A stretch of DNA of 64,000 nt from Bryobacteraceae bacterium (GTDB lineage Bacteria; Acidobacteriota; Terriglobia; Bryobacterales; Bryobacteraceae), in NCBI GenBank assembly GCA_025056455.1, contig JANWVY010000002.1, positions 730,737-794,736 on the forward strand, read 5' to 3'. The translations under genes and the position numbers were made by a program. This document shows positions 8,829 to 17,528 of this stretch, piece by piece. The notes under the pieces were generated by a model. The model saw only the letters and a program-made list of their open reading frames with translations. It did not search any database and was not told where the DNA came from. Within the stretch, counting starts at the first letter, position 1; every line of letters begins with the position of its first letter.

Positions 8829-10064
8829 TTATTGGGGACGCGGGCGATAACGAAACTTGGTCCAATCCGTGGCCGCCAGCCCGTTCAGATCCCACATCAC
8901 TTCTCCCTTGCGGATGGTGAGCTCGGCAACCAGGCGCTGCGTCCCCCTCCTGCGCGCCCCTGCCGAATCGAGGAAACCAAATTCGCCTTTTTCTAATCGC
9001 AAAACCGTGATGTCAGCCTCGGCACCCTCGCTGAGATGACCGAATTGCTCGCGGCGAATCTCGCGCGCTGGGTTCCAAGTCGACATGCGGATCACTTCCG
9101 CAAGCGGCACACCAAGGTTGAGAATCTTCGACATGACATTGGTCATGTCTTTCATTCCCGCGTTCATACTCCCTGTGTGCAGATCCGTAGAAATCGAGTC
9201 CGGGTAGAACTTGGCTTCAAAGGCGGGCACAGCAATATTCCAGTAAAAGCTGCCGCCGCCATGACCAACGTCAAAAAGAATGCCCCGCTTGCGGCCCGCC
9301 ACCATGGCCGGGTTCAGCTTCCCATCCACTACTTCTTGGCGGTGACCGGCATAACAGTGCGTGTAAATGTCACCGGGCCGCAGCTTATCGAGAAACAGCG
9401 CATTTAAATTTCGCTCGTGGTTGAGATAGCCGAAGTCCACCATAACCGGCAGCCCGGTCAAGCGGCCCGCCTGCACAGCACCGTCCACCGAAGGCCAGCC
9501 CTCCCCTTTGTAATGCGCCGTTTTGAAACCAACAATCACGTCGCGGTGAGCCTGAGCCATCTTGGCCGCTGCCTCGGCATCCATATCGGCTGGATCATGC
9601 TCATTGTTCGGCCCCATGCCGCCGCCGACAATGTTGAGGAAAGCAAGGACACGAGTCTTCACCCGTTCAATGATTTTCTTCCGGAAATCCGGAAAATTGC
9701 GCCATCCCGCCGTACCAGCATCCACCATGGTGGTCACGCCAGAACGGAAGGAAAAGGCGTCCGGAGCCACACTTGCATCCCCGGTCAGCACGCCCGGCAA
9801 ACCTGTATTGGCGTAAACGTGCACATGAATGTCCACCAAGCCTGGCGTCACGTACAATCCGGCAACATGAACCACCTGGCGCGCCTCGGAGGCCGGAATA
9901 TCTGCCGCGACTCTGGCGATTTTCCCACCCGCCACCGCGACGTCCATCACTCCGTTGCGCGAATTCTTCGGATCAATGACGTGACCACCTTTCAGGAGCA
10001 TGTCATAGGGTTGCGCACAGGCGCCACCCAAGAGGAGAAGAAATCCAGCTACCGATCGCATCAT
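8829..10064 (-). CDS. Exported amidohydrolase (deacetylase/dihydroorotase-like)
   Basis: A protein of about 411 residues with an N-terminal leader (MMRSVAGFLLLLGGACAQ) that could be a signal peptide; LGGAC is only a weak lipobox. Amidohydrolase-superfamily metal motifs are visible: VDIHVHVYAN, the lysine in GFKTAHYKGE, the histidines of YTHCYAGH and DVGHGGG, and the aspartate segment STDLHTGSMN. These TIM-barrel enzymes hydrolyse cyclic or acyl amides; this subgroup is usually annotated amidohydrolase/deacetylase. In-frame starts are GTG at 10073 and ATG at 10064 or 10061. It is separated from tdh by only 24 bp, so co-transcription is possible. Substrate unknown. Confidence 0.8.
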   Translation of the reverse strand: MMRSVAGFLLLLGGACAQPYDMLLKGGHVIDPKNSRNGVMDVAVAGGKIARVAADIPASEARQVVHVAGLYVTPGLVDIHVHVYANTGLPGVLTGDASVAPDAFSFRSGVTTMVDAGTAGWRNFPDFRKKIIERVKTRVLAFLNIVGGGMGPNNEHDPADMDAEAAAKMAQAHRDVIVGFKTAHYKGEGWPSVDGAVQAGRLTGLPVMVDFGYLNHERNLNALFLDKLRPGDIYTHCYAGHRQEVVDGKLNPAMVAGRKRGILFDVGHGGGSFYWNIAVPAFEAKFYPDSISTDLHTGSMNAGMKDMTNVMSKILNLGVPLAEVIRMSTWNPAREIRREQFGHLSEGAEADITVLRLEKGEFGFLDSAGARRRGTQRLVAELTIRKGEVMWDLNGLAATDWTKFRYRPRPQ

Positions 10065-10137
10065 GGACTCCACAGGATACTACGCGGGATGGCTTCCGCA
10101 CAGCGCGTCGGCAGGTTCACCTGGCCCGCAGCCGCTA

Positions 10138-10233
10138 CAGGCTCCCCCTCCGAGGTCAGCAGCGAGCGCCAGCCCCAGTCGGCGACAGGCTCCGCCCCAC
10201 AGGTCAGCAGCAGGCGCCAGCCCGTCCGTCGAT
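10138..10233. repeat. Imperfect tandem duplication, 48-bp period, two copies
   Basis: CAGGCTCC at 10138 and again at 10186 begins two copies that share AGGTCAGCAGC and GCGCCAGCCC at the same offsets. The copies lie in the 190-bp spacer between the amidohydrolase start and the rmlB stop. No coding function is evident. Confidence 0.6.
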
Positions 10234-10259
10234 CGTAGAGACTTCGCTGTACCAGCCCC

Positions 10260-11276
10260 TTATCGCCCGGCGTAATTCAACTCGTAATATCTCTGATACT
10301 CTCCGCTCCTCACACGGCGCACCCAGTCGCCGTGCTCCTGATACCAGCGCACGGTCAGCCGCAGGCCTTCCGAGAAGTCCACACAAGGAGCCCAGCCTGT
10401 CTCCTGCATGGTTTTCTCGCTGCGGATTGCGTATCGCCGGTCGTGACCTGGGCGGTCCTTCACGCTTACCATCAAGGTTTCAGGTTTCCCCGTGATGGCG
10501 AGAATCCTCCGCACTACCTCGCGGTTCGGTAAAGCCAAGCTGCCACCCACGTTATAAATCTCGCCGGGACGCCCCTTCTCCAAAAGCGCTACCAGCGCCC
10601 GGCAGTGATCGTCAACAAACAACCAGTCGCGAACCTGCATCCCGTCGCCATAGATTGGCAGCGGCTTGTCCTCAAGCGCGTTGCAAATCATCAGAGGGAT
10701 CAATTTCTCAGGAAACTGATAAGGCCCGTAGTTATTGGAAGCGCGCGTCACGAAAACAGGTAGCTTGAACGTCGTGAAATAACTGAGTGCGAGCAAATCC
10801 GAGCCCGCCTTCGAGGCCGAATAAGGGCTCGAAGGCCGAAGCGGGTAATTTTCATCAGCCTCGAACGGCTCCTCTAAGCTCCCATAGACTTCGTCGGTTG
10901 AAACATGAAGAAATCTCCCCACGCCGTGGCGTCGGGCCGCCTCGAGCAAGGCGTAGGTGCCAAAAACGTTTGTCCGCACCACAGGCTCAGGAGAGAGAAT
11001 GCTGCGGTCCACATGACTTTCCGCAGCAAAATGGACAATCGCGTCGGGTTTTTCTTGCCCTATCAAATCCAAGACAAAATCCAGTTCCGTGATGTCGCCG
11101 CGCACAAAACGGTAACGTGGTGAATCCTGAACGGCGGCGAGATTCTCGAGGTTGCCTGCATAGGTGAGCTTGTCCAGGTTCAACACCTGGTACTGGCGAA
11201 ACTCACGGATCACCAGCCGGATGAAGGCCGAACCGATAAACCCAGCCCCGCCCGTCACCAAAAGCTTTACCGGCAT
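10260..11276 (-). CDS. rfbB: dTDP-glucose 4,6-dehydratase
   Basis: A 338-residue extended short-chain dehydrogenase, the usual RmlB length. It converts dTDP-glucose to dTDP-4-keto-6-deoxyglucose using bound NAD+. Motifs: TGGAGFIGS (9-17) for NAD binding, STDEVYGSL with the catalytic Thr-Asp-Glu, YSASKAGSD with the Tyr-x3-Lys pair, and NNYGPYQFPEKLIP. It lies downstream of rmlA in the same direction with a 46-bp gap. rmlC and rmlD are not in the window, so the final sugar (rhamnose or another deoxysugar) cannot be told. Confidence 0.95.
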   Translation of the reverse strand: MPVKLLVTGGAGFIGSAFIRLVIREFRQYQVLNLDKLTYAGNLENLAAVQDSPRYRFVRGDITELDFVLDLIGQEKPDAIVHFAAESHVDRSILSPEPVVRTNVFGTYALLEAARRHGVGRFLHVSTDEVYGSLEEPFEADENYPLRPSSPYSASKAGSDLLALSYFTTFKLPVFVTRASNNYGPYQFPEKLIPLMICNALEDKPLPIYGDGMQVRDWLFVDDHCRALVALLEKGRPGEIYNVGGSLALPNREVVRRILAITGKPETLMVSVKDRPGHDRRYAIRSEKTMQETGWAPCVDFSEGLRLTVRWYQEHGDWVRRVRSGEYQRYYELNYAGR

Positions 11277-11322
11277 GAAAGCCTCCCTCGAGATTTTCTA
11301 CCCCTGTTTTGCGGTTGGAATT

Positions 11323-12099
11323 CTAGTCTTCGTCAGCGGCGGCAGCTGCAGCGCTTTGGGCAATTAGCGCCAGATCGCGCTTGCGCTCGGTTTCGGCCAC
11401 CAGGTTCGTGGCGCGTAGCAGGGAATCAAACGTTCCGGCGTCGGTCCACCAGCCTTCCAGAAAGGCGAACGTCATGGTGCCCTCTCGCACATAGGCGTTG
11501 TTGACGTCGGTGATTTCGAGTTCACCCCGCTGAGAGCGTTCCACCTGGCTGATCTTGTCAAAAACGGTGTCATCGTAAAGGTAAATGCCCGTGACCGCGT
11601 AGTTGGATTTCGGACGGCGAGGCTTTTCTTCAATCCCAACAATCTTTCCATCTCGGAGTTCGGCCACGCCGAAACGCTCAGCGTCAGGCACCTCCTTGAG
11701 CAAAATCTTTGCCCCGCGCTCCTGACGCTTGAAGTCCTCCACCGCCTGGCGGATACTGCCTTCAATGATGTTATCGCCCAGAATGACACAGATCTTCTGG
11801 CCGTCAGCAAAGTGCTGGGCTAAGGCTAGCGCCTCGGCGATTCCCCCCTCGCCTTCCTGATAGGTGTAGTTCAGATGCTTTAGGCCAAATTCCTTTCCGT
11901 TGGCCAGTAGCCGTAGAAAATCGCCTGAATTTCGCCCGCCCGTTACGATCAAAATATCCTTAATTCCCGCATCCACGAGCGTCTGGATGGGGTAGTAAAT
12001 CATTGGCTTGTTATAGACCGGCAACAAATGCTTGTTCGTAATCTTAGTCAGCGGAAACAAGCGGCTGCCCGTGCCGCCGGCAAGCACTATCCCTTTCAT
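11323..12099 (-). CDS. rfbA: Glucose-1-phosphate thymidylyltransferase
   Basis: A 258-residue nucleotidyltransferase that makes dTDP-glucose from dTTP and glucose-1-phosphate. The signature GGTGSRLFPLTKITNKHLLP follows the start directly, and LGDNIIEGS, GEGGIAEAL, YAVTGIYLYDD and GWWTDAGTFDSL are RmlA blocks. It is shorter than enterobacterial RmlA (about 290). ATG at 12099 fits the family start and has a GGTGG run upstream; the open frame extends to 12210 without homology. The alanine-rich tail (last 12 residues) looks non-conserved. It feeds the RmlB gene immediately downstream. Confidence 0.92.
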   Translation of the reverse strand: MKGIVLAGGTGSRLFPLTKITNKHLLPVYNKPMIYYPIQTLVDAGIKDILIVTGGRNSGDFLRLLANGKEFGLKHLNYTYQEGEGGIAEALALAQHFADGQKICVILGDNIIEGSIRQAVEDFKRQERGAKILLKEVPDAERFGVAELRDGKIVGIEEKPRRPKSNYAVTGIYLYDDTVFDKISQVERSQRGELEITDVNNAYVREGTMTFAFLEGWWTDAGTFDSLLRATNLVAETERKRDLALIAQSAAAAAADED

Positions 12100-12326
12100 G
12101 GAACCACCTGGAAAAACGCTACTAACTCTAAGATCATAGCTTAGCTCAACCGCCGGGCATCCTCCCTCAGCTGTCTGGCGCACCCGCCCTCGGCCGGCAA
12201 CCCGCCCCACGACCGCGTTTCAAAACGCACATTTGCCGCAAAAGCGCGAATAGCTCGGCTTCGGTTTGCCAAGTTGGGCCCACCGTGTTGAAAAACACGC
12301 GCTCGCTCTCACCCGAGCCGCAGGGC

Positions 12327-13661
12327 TTAAATCTGAATGAGGTCCCAAGGTTTCCGCAACGTTCGGGTGAGCAGGGCGGAAGCTTCGGGAGCCTCTAGGA
12401 AATCCTCTTTGGCGGCATCCCACTTCAGCTTTTTGCCCGTCTTCCAAGCGATGTTACCCAGCAAACACACCGTAGTGGAACGATGTCCAATCTCAATATC
12501 CGCGTTGGGCATCTTTCGCGACCGGACGCAATCGATAAAGTTGGCCGCATGCGCCTTGGTCGGTTCCTCGACGTTCTCCCACATCCGCTCGAGTTTTCTC
12601 GCCGGCTTGCGAAGAGGCGTTTCGGGCTCTGGAAAGGTCTCCCATCCAATTCTCTCCGCAAAAATCGTCCCATCGGTGCCGTAGAAGGCGATTCCATTGG
12701 GTTGGTCCCACTCGCCGCGCGAATTGTAATATCGATGCCCCGGTGTGCGACCGCCCACTCCATGGCTGTTGAGGTTATTCCCTTCGTAGGTCACCACAAA
12801 GCCGTCATACTCATAAGTCACAGTCAGGAGATCCGGAACATCGCCATCATCCTGGAGAACGAAACGCCCGCCCGAAGCTGAGATGGTATGTGGCGCCGTC
12901 ACTCCCATGATCTGCTGCATGGTGTCCAGACGGTGGTTTCCAAAGTCCGTGATAAAACCGCCTGAGTAATCGAAAAAGTAACGGTAAGTGCGCAGGAAAC
13001 GGTTTGGGTTAAAGTCGACCTTGGGCGAGGGCCCTAAGTACATGTCCCAATCTAGGCCGGGAGGAACTGGTTGCGCCGGCTTGCGTCCGATCCCATTTGG
13101 CGAAAGGTTCAAATAATTCCAGACGCGAATGAAATTCACTTTGCCAATCGCCCCTTCTTGAATCATCCGGGCGATTTTTTGAAAATGGGGCGCCGACCGG
13201 TGCTGTGTGCCGACCTGCACGATTCGCCGGTATTTGCGGGCCGCATTCACCATGGCCCTGCCCTCGCGAACCGTGAGCGCCACGGGCTTTTCAACGTATA
13301 CATCTTTGCCAGCCTCACACGCCAGCACGCAGGCAATGGCGTGCCAGTGGTCCGGCGTGGCGATCAATACGGCGTCAATATCCTTTAATTCCAGCAGACG
13401 GCGGAAGTCGCGAAACTGCTTCGCATCCGCGCCAGCCCATTCTCTGGCCTGGCGCGCGTTCTCATCATAGACATCCGCCACCGCCGGAAACGCCACATTC
13501 GACGCTTCCCTCATCAGCCGAGCCACATACCGGCCGCGTCCCCCGCATCCGATCAGACCCACACGGACACGGTCGTTGGCCCCAAGTACGCGACGGGCTG
13601 AGAGTGCAGAAACACCGACCGCTGCGGTTTTCGCGAATTTGCGTCGCAACATGGCGCTCAT
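12327..13661 (-). CDS. Gfo/Idh/MocA-family oxidoreductase with Tat leader
   Basis: A 444-residue NAD(P)-binding oxidoreductase. The N-terminus (LRRKFAKTAAVGVSALSARR) is a Tat-type signal, followed by the Rossmann motif GLIGCGGRGRYVARLM at about 35. The dinucleotide-binding EKPVALTVREG block and the C-terminal Gfo/Idh/MocA substrate domain follow. Periplasmic members like this are common in Acidobacteria and Planctomycetes and act on sugars or cyclitols, but the substrate is not predictable. ATG at 13661 or 13652 could start the protein. It is divergent from the Oar receptor gene, with a 118-bp spacer. Confidence 0.85.
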   Translation of the reverse strand: MSAMLRRKFAKTAAVGVSALSARRVLGANDRVRVGLIGCGGRGRYVARLMREASNVAFPAVADVYDENARQAREWAGADAKQFRDFRRLLELKDIDAVLIATPDHWHAIACVLACEAGKDVYVEKPVALTVREGRAMVNAARKYRRIVQVGTQHRSAPHFQKIARMIQEGAIGKVNFIRVWNYLNLSPNGIGRKPAQPVPPGLDWDMYLGPSPKVDFNPNRFLRTYRYFFDYSGGFITDFGNHRLDTMQQIMGVTAPHTISASGGRFVLQDDGDVPDLLTVTYEYDGFVVTYEGNNLNSHGVGGRTPGHRYYNSRGEWDQPNGIAFYGTDGTIFAERIGWETFPEPETPLRKPARKLERMWENVEEPTKAHAANFIDCVRSRKMPNADIEIGHRSTTVCLLGNIAWKTGKKLKWDAAKEDFLEAPEASALLTRTLRKPWDLIQI

Positions 13662-13714
13662 TCTACTGCATCCGGCTCAAAAGCGGAAGCTACGGTAAGC
13701 CCGCCAAGTTCCGA

Positions 13715-13738
13715 TTCTCGAGCGAAGTGTGATACGAT
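13715..13738 (+). promoter_or_regulatory. Weak candidate promoter for the first Oar gene
   Basis: TACGAT at 13733-13738 is a fair -10 sequence. Upstream TTCCGA-like bases are a poor -35. The position, about 42 bp before the GTG start at 13780, is sensible, but sequence support is weak. Confidence 0.25.
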
Positions 13739-13779
13739 GCGCACCCAGTTTGCCTGGATCCCGTTCTGGAGGTGAGCGC

Positions 13780-16700
13780 GTGTCCTACCAGCGCCTTTGC
13801 TTGGCCCTACTCGTCGGGATACCGGTCGTCCCCGCTGTCCTGGCTCAGTCGTTTACCGCATCCATCCGAGGCACGGTGACCGATAAGTCTGGAGCCGTGA
13901 TTCCTAACGCGGCAATCATCGTCACGGAGGCCGCCCGCAACGTGCAACATAAAACCGCCTCCGACCTCGCCGGCCGGTACTTTGTAACCGCTCTTCCACC
14001 CGGGGCCTACACGCTGGTTGTGGAAGCGCCCGGCTTTCGCCGTTACTCCCAGTCGGCGTTCCCCCTCACCGTGCAGCAGCAAGCCACCATCGACGTTCAG
14101 CTCGAGGTGGGCGAGGTTTCCTCCACCATTCAAGTTGCCGGCGAAGCACCCCTGCTCAACACCACCATCTCAAGCCTCGGACAGACCGTAGAAAACAAAT
14201 ATATTCTGTCGCTGCCCAACATCGGCCGCGATTCGCTCGCTCTCGCCTATATGACGCCGGGCGTCGTGGGTTCGGCTGGACGCCGGGGCGATACAAACAC
14301 GAACTTCGTAGCCAATGGCGCACGCAATTCGACTTCAGACGTCTTAGTGGACGGCGTCACCGTAACAACCGTCGAGCAGAATTCCGGTATCACTGACCTC
14401 AAATACAAACCTTCCGTCGATGCCGTCCAAGAGTTCAAAATGCAAACCAATTTTTTCCCCGCCGAATATGGCCAGACCGGCGGCGCGGTCATCAATATGG
14501 TGACCAAGTCCGGAACCAATGAATTCCACGGCACCGGTTTTTATTTCCTCCGCGACGCGGCTTTAAACGCCAACGGCTGGTTTGCCAACCGCGCCGGCTC
14601 ACCGCGGGCCAATTTCCGCCGAAATCAAATTGGCGGCGTACTCGGCGGTCCCCTCGTCAAGAACAAAACATTCTTCTTTGTCACTTACGAAAGAACCCAC
14701 CAAAAGAGCCCCTTGAGCTACACTGCGACCTTCCCCACCGATGAACAGCGCAACGGAGATTTCTCCAAAACTTATCAAGCTAACGGACAACTTATTGTGA
14801 TTTACGACCCGTTTGACATTACCCGAAATGCCGCAGGGGTGGCCGAACGTCGGCCCTTTGCCGGCAATATCATCCCCCGTTCCCGCTTCGACCCGATTGC
14901 AGTAAAAGCGCTAGAGTATTTTCCGCGAGGAAACCAGGTTACAAATCCTGTGACGAATACAAACAACTGGTTTGCCCAAGGTGTCAATGTCAGCAACACC
15001 CAGCAAATGGATTTTAAGGGCGATCATAACTTCAGCGACAAAAACCGGATTACAGGCCGATTTAGTCACTTGCGGAATCGCGGCAATCCCCCCAATCTCT
15101 TCGGTAAGGGAAACCCGGCATTCACTTTTAATAATGGTCCGAGTGGCACCAAGACTTACTCTACAGTCACGGACTTTACACGGGTTCAAAACGCGACCAC
15201 TCTTTGGACCGTACGCTACGGGCTGGTCTACTCGGATTTTTTCCGAAATCCCATGGAACCGTTTGACCTGACGGCCCTGGGCTTTCCCGAATATATGAAG
15301 CGCAATGCAACCAACCTCGTCTTCCCCACGATTGCGCCAGACGGTTATACCGACATTGGAACGGAAGGCTGGCTGATCATGGACCGGCAAGAGGGCGTCC
15401 ATCAAATTTCCGGGTCTTTGACAAAAACAGCCGGCAGTCACAATTTGAAGGTGGGCGGCGAGTTCCGGCACTTTTTCCTTGACTACTTACAACCGGGTTA
15501 TCCTTCCGGCCGGGTCACCTTCTCGGCGCAGACCACACGGCGCTTTGTAAATGTCGGCGACAATTTCCAGGGCAACGGTCTGGCATCGATGTTGCTGGGC
15601 TGGGGAAGCGGCGGTGATTTTCACATCGATCCTAAGGTATTCACGCGCTCGCGCTATATGGGCTACCACATTCAGGATGATTGGAAAATCAACCGCAGGC
15701 TCACCATTAACTTGGGACTGCGCTACGAGTTCGACATTCCGCGCTGGGAAGCGCAGGACCGGCAAAGTTACTGGGATCTTGCGGCGCCAGCCCCGGTTCA
15801 GGTTCCTGGCTACGATTTACGCGGAGTTTTTCGTTTTACAGACCGCAGCCGCCGGTCACCTTTTCGCGGTGACTACAATAACTTTTCGCCGCGCTTTGGC
15901 TTTGCCTACGCCCTCAATGAGAGAACAGCCATTCGAGGGGGGTATGCAATCTTGTATCAGCTGTCGCGCGCCACGGTTTACGGACACACCGGGGCCGGTT
16001 TTGTCGTCAACTCATCCCCAGTCTTTTCCCTTGATTCCGGAGAAACCCTTTTTGCCCGGCTCAACAACCCTTATCCTCAAGGCATGCAGCTTCCCCCCGG
16101 TCGTTCTCTCGGCGACCGCACCTTTCTCGGTTTGGGAGCTGGCACGATCGTCCCGGAAAACAACAGCAATCCTCAGTATTACTCCTGGAATCTTTCTTTG
16201 CAGCGCGCGCTCCCCATGCAATCGGTCCTGGAAATCAACTACACCGGTAGCCGCGGGGCTCACTTGTTTGTGCCCTTCACGAACTTGACACCCTGGATCC
16301 CATCTACTGGGACCTTGGGCGAAACGCACTGCAAGCTCACGTCCCAAATCCCTTCTTTGGCGTGATTACCGATCCGCTCGCCGTCAACATGAACCGTCCA
16401 ACCATTCAACGTTTCCGTCTGCTGCGCCCCATGACTCACTTCGACGGCGCAAACGCAGGTACATCAGAACCACCCGCTGGCAACTCGTACTACCATGCGC
16501 TTCAGATCAAATGGGAGAAGCGGTTCTCGAAGGGTCTCACCTTTGTCGGCCACTACACTTGGTCGAAGTTGATCGATGACTCTTCCATTTCTTCCGGCAA
16601 CGTATCCTGGCTGGGCGGAACCACCTCGATGCAAAATCCTCTAAACCGCAAGCTCGAGAAATCGCTTTCTGCCCATGACATCCCTCACCGTGTTGTGCTG

Positions 16701-17222
16701 ACCGGCGCCTATGAATTGCCGTTTGGACGTGGCCGGGCTCTGGGCGGTAGGATGAGCCGGATCCTTGATGCCTTCCTGGGAGGTTGGGAACTCAGTGGCT
16801 TTCTCACCCTTCAAAGCGGCAACCCGCTACAGGTCTTTCAAAACGGGGGACAGCTTTGGAACGGCACACAGCGCCCGCATTTAATCGGAGATCCATCGAC
16901 AGCTGGGCCCGTCTCCCAGCGCCTAAATGGTTACTTCAACCAAGCAGCCTTTTCACGACCCGAGATCGACACCTTCGGAACAGCGCCCCGCTATCTCAAC
17001 TACCGCGGACCAGCCATTCGAACGCTTGACGCCGCCCTTTTAAAGAGCGTACCCACGAAGGAGGGACAGCGTTTTGAGTTCCGCTTAGAAACCACAAATA
17101 CAACCAACACCCCAATCTTTGGCGATCCGGCAGGCAGCTACGGCGCTCCCAATTTCGGTCAAATCACCGGGGTGAAAGTCGGCGCCCGGAACGTGCAACT
17201 GGGCTTCAAATACTACTTCTGA
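13780..17222 (+). pseudogene. Oar-type TonB-dependent receptor, broken by a one-base frameshift
   Basis: Two adjacent frames encode one receptor. Frame one runs from GTG 13780, with GGAGG seven bases upstream, to 16365. It carries a signal peptide, a carboxypeptidase-regulatory-like domain (TASIRGTVTDKSGAVIPNA) and a plug (NGARNSTSDVLVDG). Frame two runs to 17222 and ends with the outer-membrane barrel terminus QLGFKYYF. Near 16287-16290 the expected reading TNLN-x-LDPIYWDLG is obtained only if one A is added in CTTGACACC. The restored gene would be 1147 codons, normal for the family. Either the base was lost in sequencing or assembly, or the gene is recently inactivated. An intact protein would import oligosaccharide or peptide substrates across the outer membrane. 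Confidence 0.85.
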
Positions 17223-17528
17223 ACTTCGAGCCGCTCAGACCTCGCCGCCTCCCCCAGCAACAGGTCGGTGGAGAGCAAGCCCACTCAAAAGCCCCTTCTT
17301 GAGTTCCAAGAAGCCCATCCACCAGACGTGCCACCGCCTCCGCATAAGGCCGGCCAAGGCGGTTGACTCGCCTGGTCTTCCAACATCCCTCCGACGGAAG
17401 TGAGCGCCGTGTGGCACGTTATTCTAGCCTCCCGCTCGTAGCTCAATCGCGTCCGCCGATCAGCCGGCAAGGACCGCCCAGCTTGAAACTTTTGGACTGC
17501 GGAGGATTCAGCGCTAGCGTGGAAGTTC
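17223..17528. other. 306-bp intergenic stretch without a recognised feature
   Basis: No RNA gene, strong promoter or terminator is evident. Short open frames on the minus strand (such as 17235-17417) show no recognisable motifs or codon pattern. The stretch separates the frameshifted receptor from the propeller/SUMF1 gene. Confidence 0.5.

Noticed and set aside
16280-16365. UGA at 16363-16365 in the first Oar gene read as selenocysteine, given selB in the window
   Set aside because: The continuation of the protein is in another frame from about 16288 onward, before the UGA. A one-base indel explains everything; readthrough would not.
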